Of a DNA stretch of 64,000 nucleotides, positions 58,418 through 64,000 are shown piece by piece. Both the position numbers and the translations under genes were made by a program. The stretch comes from Robiginitalea myxolifaciens. Lineage in GTDB: Bacteria > Bacteroidota > Bacteroidia > Flavobacteriales > Flavobacteriaceae. The notes below the pieces were generated by a model, which had not been told where the DNA came from, did not search any database, and saw only the letters and a program-made list of their open reading frames with translations. Numbering within the stretch: position 1 is the stretch's first letter; every line of letters begins with the position of its first letter. The DNA is taken from the NCBI RefSeq assembly GCF_900115205.1, contig NZ_FOYQ01000002.1, positions 558,001 through 622,000 on the forward strand, read 5' to 3'.

Positions 58418-60973
58418 TTAATCTTCTCCGGATTCCTCTCCGGAATCTTCAGACTCCGTGGCAGTATTATCAAGAGCCGTGCCATCTTCGGTCTGTACCT
58501 CGATGTTATGGAGCTCTGTTTCGTCCAGTTCGTCTTCGTCTTTCATGACCTTGGCAACCGCGGCAATCGAATCATCCCCTTTCAGGTTGATCAGGCGAAC
58601 CCCCTGGGTTGCACGCCCCATGGTGCGCAGGTCTTCAACACTCATTCGGATGGCGATCCCTGATTTGTTGATGATCATCAAATCGTCGGAGTCGCTCACG
58701 TTTTTAATGGCGACCAAACCTCCGGTTTTATCCGAAATCGAAATGGTTTTTACCCCTTTTCCACCCCGGTTGGTGATGCGGTAGTCTTCAATGCTCGATC
58801 GCTTTCCATATCCGTTCTCGGAAACAACCAGGATGTCCTCATCGAAGTTGTGGACACTCACCATGCCGATGACTTCGTCGTCGTCGGAGGCAAGGGTTAT
58901 ACCGCGTACACCGGAAGCATTTCTTCCCATTGGACGCGTTTTGCTTTCCTCAAAACGGATGGCTTTCCCGGACTTCAGACCCAGGAAAATCTGGCTGGAA
59001 CCGGTCGTGAGTTTTGCTTCGAGCAACTCATCTTCCTCTCGTATGTTAATGGCGATGATCCCGTTCTGTCGCGGACGGCTGTACTGCTCCAGCGAAGTCT
59101 TCTTAACCACCCCTTTCTTGGTAGCCATAATAACATAATGCGAATTGACGTACTCCTCGTCTTTCAGGTCCCTTGTGCAAATGAATGCCTTAACCTTGTC
59201 GTCCTGTGCAATATTGATCAGGTTCTGGATGGCACGACCTTTAGAAGTTCGGGAACCTTCTGGGATTTCGAATACCCGCAGCCAGTAACATTGCCCCTTC
59301 TGGGTAAAGAAGAGCATGTACTGGTGGTTCGTACTCACAAAGAGATGCTCAAGGAAATCCTCGTTTCGGGTGGCAGAGGCCTTTTGCCCTACACCCCCAC
59401 GATTCTGAGTTTTGTATTCCGTAAGTGGCGTACGCTTGATATACCCGGCGTGGGAGATGGTAATAACCACTTGCTCGTCGGGGATCATATCCTCGATACT
59501 GAGGTCTCCTCCGGCGTAATTGATTTCAGAGCGACGGGTATCCCCGTACTTTTCCTTAACCTCTAGCAATTCCTCCTTGATAATATCCATACGGCGTTCC
59601 TCACGCTCCAGGATATCCTTCAAATCCGCTATTCGCGCAATGGTTTCGTCGTACTCAGTGCGCAATTTATCCTGTTCCAGACCCGTAAGCTGTCGCAAAC
59701 GCATCTCGACAATGGCACGCGCCTGAACTTCTGTCAGTTCAAAGCGCTTCATCAGATTCTCGCGGGCCTCCTCTGCGTTGGATGAGCCCCGGATAATCGC
59801 AATTACCTCGTCAATATTATCGGAGGCGATGATCAGCCCTTCTAAGATGTGCGCCCGGTCTTCGGCCTTTTTAAGTTCATACCGCGTTCGTCGCACAACT
59901 ACATCGTGACGGTGATCTACGAAATGCCCGATGAGCTCCTTTAGGTTTAGCAATTGCGGCCGGCCTTCTACCAGGGCAATATTATTAACACTGAAGGAGG
60001 ATTGAAGCGCGGTGTATTTATATAAGGTGTTCAGAACGATATTGGGGATGGCATCCCTTTTAAGGATGTAGACAATCCGCATCCCCTTTCGGTTGGATTC
60101 ATCGCGGATATTGCTGATCCCCTCGATCTTTTTGTCATTGATCAGGTCGACCGTCTTTTTGATCATGTCGGCCTTATTTACCTGATATGGGATCTCAGTA
60201 ACGATGATGCATTCCCGACCCTGAACTTCTTCGAATTCGGCCTTGGCGCGCATGACAACACGTCCCCGTCCTGTCATAAAGGCTTCCTTAACCCCTTCAT
60301 AACCGTAGATTATTCCCCCTGTGGGAAAATCGGGGGCTTTCACGTGTTCCATGAGGCCTTCCACCTCAATATCCCGATTGTCTATGTAGGCGATCGTACC
60401 ATCGACCACTTCTGAAAGGTTGTGCGGCGGCATATTGGTAGCCATACCCACGGCGATACCGCTGGTACCGTTCACAAGGAGGTTTGGAATACGCGTTGGC
60501 AGTACTACGGGCTCCTCCAGGGAGTCGTCGAAGTTCAATTGGTGGTCTACGGTTTCCTTGTCGATATCGGAGAGCATCTCCTCGGCAATCTTTTGCATAC
60601 GGGCCTCCGTATATCGCATAGCTGCCGGGCTGTCCCCGTCAATAGAACCGAAATTCCCCTGTCCATCGACCAGCATGTAGCGCAGGCTCCATTCCTGGGC
60701 CATACGCACCATTGTATCGTAAACCGAGGAGTCCCCGTGCGGGTGATACTTACCCAAAACCTCCCCGACAATACGCGCAGATTTCTTGTGGGAACTATTG
60801 GCACGCACTCCCAATTCGTGCATTCCATAGAGCACTCTTCGGTGAACTGGTTTTAGCCCATCCCGCACATCTGGCAGGGCACGTGACACTATGACCGACA
60901 TCGAGTAATCGATGTAGGCCGATTTCATCTCATCCTCTATGTTAATGGGGATCAATTTTTCTCCTTCCGCCAT
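58418..60973 (-). CDS. gyrA: DNA gyrase subunit A
   Basis: An 851-residue type IIA topoisomerase subunit of normal length. The winged-helix/tower core holds the quinolone-resistance region [15 protein letters not shown] and the catalytic Tyr in [10 protein letters not shown]; both Ser and Asp of the QRDR (E. coli 83 and 87) are the sensitive residues. The C-terminal DNA-wrapping pinwheel starts at about 510 with a GyrA-box variant QNRGGVG. The last 40 residues are highly acidic. With GyrB it adds negative supercoils. It is divergent from clpC, with 262 bases of AT-rich sequence between. Confidence 0.97.
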   Translation of the reverse strand: MAEGEKLIPINIEDEMKSAYIDYSMSVIVSRALPDVRDGLKPVHRRVLYGMHELGVRANSSHKKSARIVGEVLGKYHPHGDSSVYDTMVRMAQEWSLRYMLVDGQGNFGSIDGDSPAAMRYTEARMQKIAEEMLSDIDKETVDHQLNFDDSLEEPVVLPTRIPNLLVNGTSGIAVGMATNMPPHNLSEVVDGTIAYIDNRDIEVEGLMEHVKAPDFPTGGIIYGYEGVKEAFMTGRGRVVMRAKAEFEEVQGRECIIVTEIPYQVNKADMIKKTVDLINDKKIEGISNIRDESNRKGMRIVYILKRDAIPNIVLNTLYKYTALQSSFSVNNIALVEGRPQLLNLKELIGHFVDHRHDVVVRRTRYELKKAEDRAHILEGLIIASDNIDEVIAIIRGSSNAEEARENLMKRFELTEVQARAIVEMRLRQLTGLEQDKLRTEYDETIARIADLKDILEREERRMDIIKEELLEVKEKYGDTRRSEINYAGGDLSIEDMIPDEQVVITISHAGYIKRTPLTEYKTQNRGGVGQKASATRNEDFLEHLFVSTNHQYMLFFTQKGQCYWLRVFEIPEGSRTSKGRAIQNLINIAQDDKVKAFICTRDLKDEEYVNSHYVIMATKKGVVKKTSLEQYSRPRQNGIIAINIREEDELLEAKLTTGSSQIFLGLKSGKAIRFEESKTRPMGRNASGVRGITLASDDDEVIGMVSVHNFDEDILVVSENGYGKRSSIEDYRITNRGGKGVKTISISDKTGGLVAIKNVSDSDDLMIINKSGIAIRMSVEDLRTMGRATQGVRLINLKGDDSIAAVAKVMKDEDELDETELHNIEVQTEDGTALDNTATESEDSGEESGED

Positions 60974-61224
60974 CTCTTAAATCTATTCCGTTTTTGAGGT
61001 TAAAATATCATGCCAATATACGGAAAATCGAAGCCTTTGCTGAAGGTCCCAAGGCATTTATTAAATAATTTATCAACATCAAAACAGGGGGTCAGGGTTA
61101 ATAAATTCGTTGTTAATTTTTTGGTAAAGCATGGGTTTTTTCGTCATTTAGGAGGGCTTTATCGAATATAGGTATGGTATTTGACGTTCTAACAGATACT
61201 TTTACTAATTTTAAAACAGAATCT

Positions 61225-61230
61225 GGAGGA
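61225..61230 (+). promoter_or_regulatory. Strong Shine-Dalgarno site of clpC
   Basis: GGAGGA stands five bases before the ATG. Such strong ribosome-binding sites are unusual in Bacteroidota, where most starts lack them, and this settles the clpC start. Confidence 0.7.
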
Positions 61231-61235
61231 GTCGT

Positions 61236-63806
61236 ATGGATGACAATTTTTCACCAAGAGTAAAGGACGTAATTGCTTACAGCAAAGAGGAAGCGCTTCG
61301 CTTAGGCCATGATTTTATCGGCACCGAACATCTTATGTTGGGTTTGTTGCGCGATGGAAATGGCAAAGCGATCAGCATCCTTGATGCATTGGAGGTAGAC
61401 CTGGATCATTTGCGCCGGAAGGTGGAAATATTGAGTCCGGCAAACCCGAATGCCGGGGGTCATCCTAAAGATAAGAAGAACCTGCACCTGACCCGTCAGG
61501 CAGAAAGGGCTTTGAAAACTACTTTTCTGGAGGCCAAATTGTTTCAGAGTTCTTCGATCAACACGGCGCATTTGCTGCTGTGTATCCTCCGTAACGAGAA
61601 CGACCCAACCACCAAGTTACTCCACAAGCTCAAAGTGGATTACGACGGGGTTAAAGAGCAATTTAAAAGTATGATCACCAGCGACGACGACTACACCGAT
61701 AGTCCTACCGCGGAATCTTTCCCCAGCGACTCTGACGAAGGCGGAGAATCCAAGGAAGGATCCTTTAGCGGTGCAGGCACCCAGAAAGGCAATAAAAAAT
61801 CCAAGACCCCTGTCCTGGATAATTTCGGTCGGGACCTGACGCGCCTGGCCGAAGAAAATAAATTAGATCCTGTAGTCGGGCGGGAAAAAGAGATTGAGCG
61901 CGTAAGCCAAATCCTGAGCCGTCGTAAAAAGAATAACCCCCTGCTCATCGGAGAACCCGGAGTGGGAAAAAGCGCCATCGCAGAAGGTCTGGCGCTGCGC
62001 ATCATCAATAAAAAGGTTAGCCGCATCCTCTACAACAAGCGTGTGGTTACCCTGGATCTTGCTTCCCTGGTTGCAGGTACCAAATACCGCGGACAGTTCG
62101 AAGAGCGGATGAAAGCCGTTATGAACGAACTGGAGAAGAACGACGACGTTATTCTCTTTATCGATGAGATCCATACCATAGTTGGGGCTGGTGGGGCTAC
62201 CGGAAGCCTGGATGCTTCCAATATGTTCAAACCAGCCTTGGCGCGTGGGGAAATCCAATGTATCGGTGCCACTACCCTGGATGAGTATCGGCAGTATATC
62301 GAGAAGGACGGGGCCCTGGAGCGACGTTTCCAGAAGGTCATGGTAGAACCTACTACGGTAGAAGAGACCATTGAGATCCTCAAAAATATCCGTGGGAAGT
62401 ACGAAGACCACCACAACGTAAACTATACCGATGAGGCGCTGGTTGCCTGTGTAAAGCTTACCAACCGTTATATGACGGATCGCTTCCTCCCGGACAAGGC
62501 CATTGATGCCATGGACGAGGCAGGTTCCCGGGTACACATAGTAAATATGGATGTCCCCAAACAAATCCTGGAGTTGGAGAAACAACTGGATGAAGTGCGG
62601 GAACTCAAGAATAGCGTAGTCAAGAAACAGCGCTACGAAGAAGCGGCTAAACTGCGGGACGACGAAAAACGCCTCGAAAAGGACTTGGCCGCTGCCCAGG
62701 AAAAATGGGAGGAGGACAGTAAAATGCACCGGGAAACGGTAGATGAGGACAATGTGGCAGATGTGGTCTCCATGATGAGTGGCATCCCTGTTAACCGGAT
62801 TGCGCAGACCGAAAGCAATAAGCTCGCGGAACTACCCGAGCTGATCAAAGGGAACGTTATTGGCCAGGACGAGGCAGTAGCCAAAGTTGCCAAGGCCATC
62901 CAGCGAAATCGCGCCGGGCTCAAGGATCCGAACAAACCCATTGGAAGTTTTATATTTCTCGGACAGACCGGTGTGGGTAAAACTCAGCTGGCCAAGGTGT
63001 TAGCTAAAGAATTATTCGATTCAGAAGATGCGTTGATTCGTATCGACATGAGTGAATACATGGAGAAATTTGCCATTTCCCGTTTGGTAGGGGCACCTCC
63101 CGGATATGTAGGATACGAAGAAGGCGGGCAGCTTACTGAAAAAGTTCGCCGCAAGCCCTATTCCGTAATCCTCCTGGACGAGGTGGAAAAGGCGCACCCG
63201 GATGTGTTCAATATGCTGTTACAGGTGCTGGACGATGGTTTCCTGACAGATAGTTTGGGACGTAAGGTGGATTTCCGCAATACGATCATAATCATGACCT
63301 CGAATATCGGGGCACGTCAGCTGAAGGATTTTGGACAGGGTGTTGGTTTTGGTACCTCGGCCAAAAAGTCCCAGGCAGAAAGTCACCAGAAGAGTGTCAT
63401 TGAAAATGCGCTGAAGAAGGCTTTTGCTCCTGAATTCCTGAACCGGATCGACGATGTTATCGTCTTTAATCCATTGGAGCGTGAGGACATTCATAAAATT
63501 ATAGATATCGAACTGCGTAAGCTCTTTGCACGCATCAAGGATATCGGATATGATCTCAAGCTTTCCAATAAGGCTAAGGATTACATCGCCGAAAAAGGCT
63601 TTGACAAGCAGTATGGAGCACGTCCTTTGAAACGGGCGATCCAGAAATACATCGAAGATGCCCTGGCAGAGGAAATTGTCAACTCCAAGCTTCAGGATGG
63701 GGACCAGATCTCCATGGACCTGCACAAGGACGAAGACAGGCTCACCATTACTATTAAAAAGCCAAAGGAGTCCTCTCAGGATAAATCCTCTAAAGAGGCT
63801 TCCTGA
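61236..63806 (+). CDS. clpC: ClpC, AAA+ unfoldase of the Clp protease
   Basis: An 856-residue Hsp100 protein: a Clp N domain with double repeat (about 1-145), AAA1 (about 190-430; Walker A GEPGVGKS, Walker [12 protein letters not shown]), a middle region with UVR-like coiled coil (about 455-505; [18 protein letters not shown]), AAA2 (about 540-750; [22 protein letters not shown]) and a D2-small domain. It unfolds proteins and feeds them to ClpP in stress and regulatory proteolysis. It is read alone, ending at a terminator about 60 bases downstream. Confidence 0.96.
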   Translation: MDDNFSPRVKDVIAYSKEEALRLGHDFIGTEHLMLGLLRDGNGKAISILDALEVDLDHLRRKVEILSPANPNAGGHPKDKKNLHLTRQAERALKTTFLEAKLFQSSSINTAHLLLCILRNENDPTTKLLHKLKVDYDGVKEQFKSMITSDDDYTDSPTAESFPSDSDEGGESKEGSFSGAGTQKGNKKSKTPVLDNFGRDLTRLAEENKLDPVVGREKEIERVSQILSRRKKNNPLLIGEPGVGKSAIAEGLALRIINKKVSRILYNKRVVTLDLASLVAGTKYRGQFEERMKAVMNELEKNDDVILFIDEIHTIVGAGGATGSLDASNMFKPALARGEIQCIGATTLDEYRQYIEKDGALERRFQKVMVEPTTVEETIEILKNIRGKYEDHHNVNYTDEALVACVKLTNRYMTDRFLPDKAIDAMDEAGSRVHIVNMDVPKQILELEKQLDEVRELKNSVVKKQRYEEAAKLRDDEKRLEKDLAAAQEKWEEDSKMHRETVDEDNVADVVSMMSGIPVNRIAQTESNKLAELPELIKGNVIGQDEAVAKVAKAIQRNRAGLKDPNKPIGSFIFLGQTGVGKTQLAKVLAKELFDSEDALIRIDMSEYMEKFAISRLVGAPPGYVGYEEGGQLTEKVRRKPYSVILLDEVEKAHPDVFNMLLQVLDDGFLTDSLGRKVDFRNTIIIMTSNIGARQLKDFGQGVGFGTSAKKSQAESHQKSVIENALKKAFAPEFLNRIDDVIVFNPLEREDIHKIIDIELRKLFARIKDIGYDLKLSNKAKDYIAEKGFDKQYGARPLKRAIQKYIEDALAEEIVNSKLQDGDQISMDLHKDEDRLTITIKKPKESSQDKSSKEAS

Positions 63807-63864
63807 TCCCGTGTAATCCATTGATTTGGGTTCGATTCACGGAATCGATGTAGGATAAAACTTT

Positions 63865-63896
63865 AAAAGGAGTCGTAGGTTACGACTCCTTTTTTT
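63865..63896 (+). terminator. Terminator of clpC
   Basis: AAAAGGAGTCGTA / TACGACTCCTTTT (63865-63877 with 63881-63893) with loop GGT and a continuing T-run. The remaining bases to the end of the window hold no gene I can support. Confidence 0.9.
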
Positions 63897-64000
63897 ATGC
63901 GCTCTTCTCCCCCTGCGTAGGAAAACCGGGACAAGTCCGTCAGTGGCCTGCCGATTATGCGATATTTAGGTCGATTATCTAAAATTTTTCCTTTCCCCCT

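Noticed and set aside
60700-60760. Possible fluoroquinolone-resistance change in gyrA
   Set aside because: The QRDR Ser and Asp are the sensitive residues.
63949-63965. Short match of ctgccgattat-cgat with 28530-28545
   Set aside because: Too short to distinguish from chance; no symmetry or further copies seen.

Overview
The window looks like an ordinary chromosomal stretch from a member of the Bacteroidota, most likely a marine Flavobacteriaceae of moderate G+C (I could not run a taxonomic search). The evidence is a TonB-dependent receptor with an STN domain paired with a DUF4249 lipoprotein, tandem DUF3857 proteins, a reg_prop beta-propeller sensor, MG2 plus plug proteins, a VC_2705-type symporter with its DUF4212 small subunit, a PgpH-like HD protein, and three promoters matching the Bacteroidota pattern TTG-N19/20-TAnnTTTG. 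I see no insertion sequence, integrase, phage gene, CRISPR array or rRNA.

Layout. 1-5031: a 5'-truncated VWA protein, a VWA/plug/TPR fusion and an MFS exporter. 5147-13857: a MacB-like efflux operon (TolC, adaptor, ATPase, permease) divergent from an NtrC-type regulator and histidine kinase that probably control it. 13854-17351: an outer-membrane operon (beta-barrel, single-POTRA BamA-like protein, YwqK-like protein) and a DUF547 protein. 17473-22781: two overlapping DUF3857/transglutaminase-like genes and an M14 carboxypeptidase lipoprotein. 22846-23291: a 64-65 bp tandem repeat and tRNA-Arg. 23300-28400: a glutamate-receptor-like ion channel immediately after a reg_prop/GAF sensor, then a membrane acyltransferase. 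28549-34918: an acetate or short-chain acid uptake module (acetyl-CoA synthetase, symporter large subunit, histidine kinase, response regulator, DUF4212 small subunit). 34968-37033: xth, a LOG-family protein, tRNA-Ser and tRNA-Pro. 37034-40314: a deacylase and erythromycin-esterase-like operon facing a TIM-barrel lipoprotein. 40419-52857: an ECF sigma/anti-sigma pair divergent from a receptor/DUF4249/MG2-plug operon, followed by two more MG2-plug genes. 52930-63806: housekeeping genes (PgpH-like, thiolase, NlpC/P60-like, TPR, gyrA, clpC).

The most notable signals are: (1) four secreted proteins that carry a TonB-plug-like module but no beta-barrel, one of them co-transcribed with a true receptor; (2) an NlpC/P60 protein whose catalytic cysteine is alanine; (3) a transglutaminase-like paralogue that has lost its cysteine; (4) a GluR0-like channel coupled by TAAATG to a sensor without an output domain; (5) a probable CTG start for the TonB receptor; (6) a symporter whose two subunits are separated by a two-component system. 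Several start codons here are TTG or GTG, chosen because they give proper signal peptides or family-like N termini.
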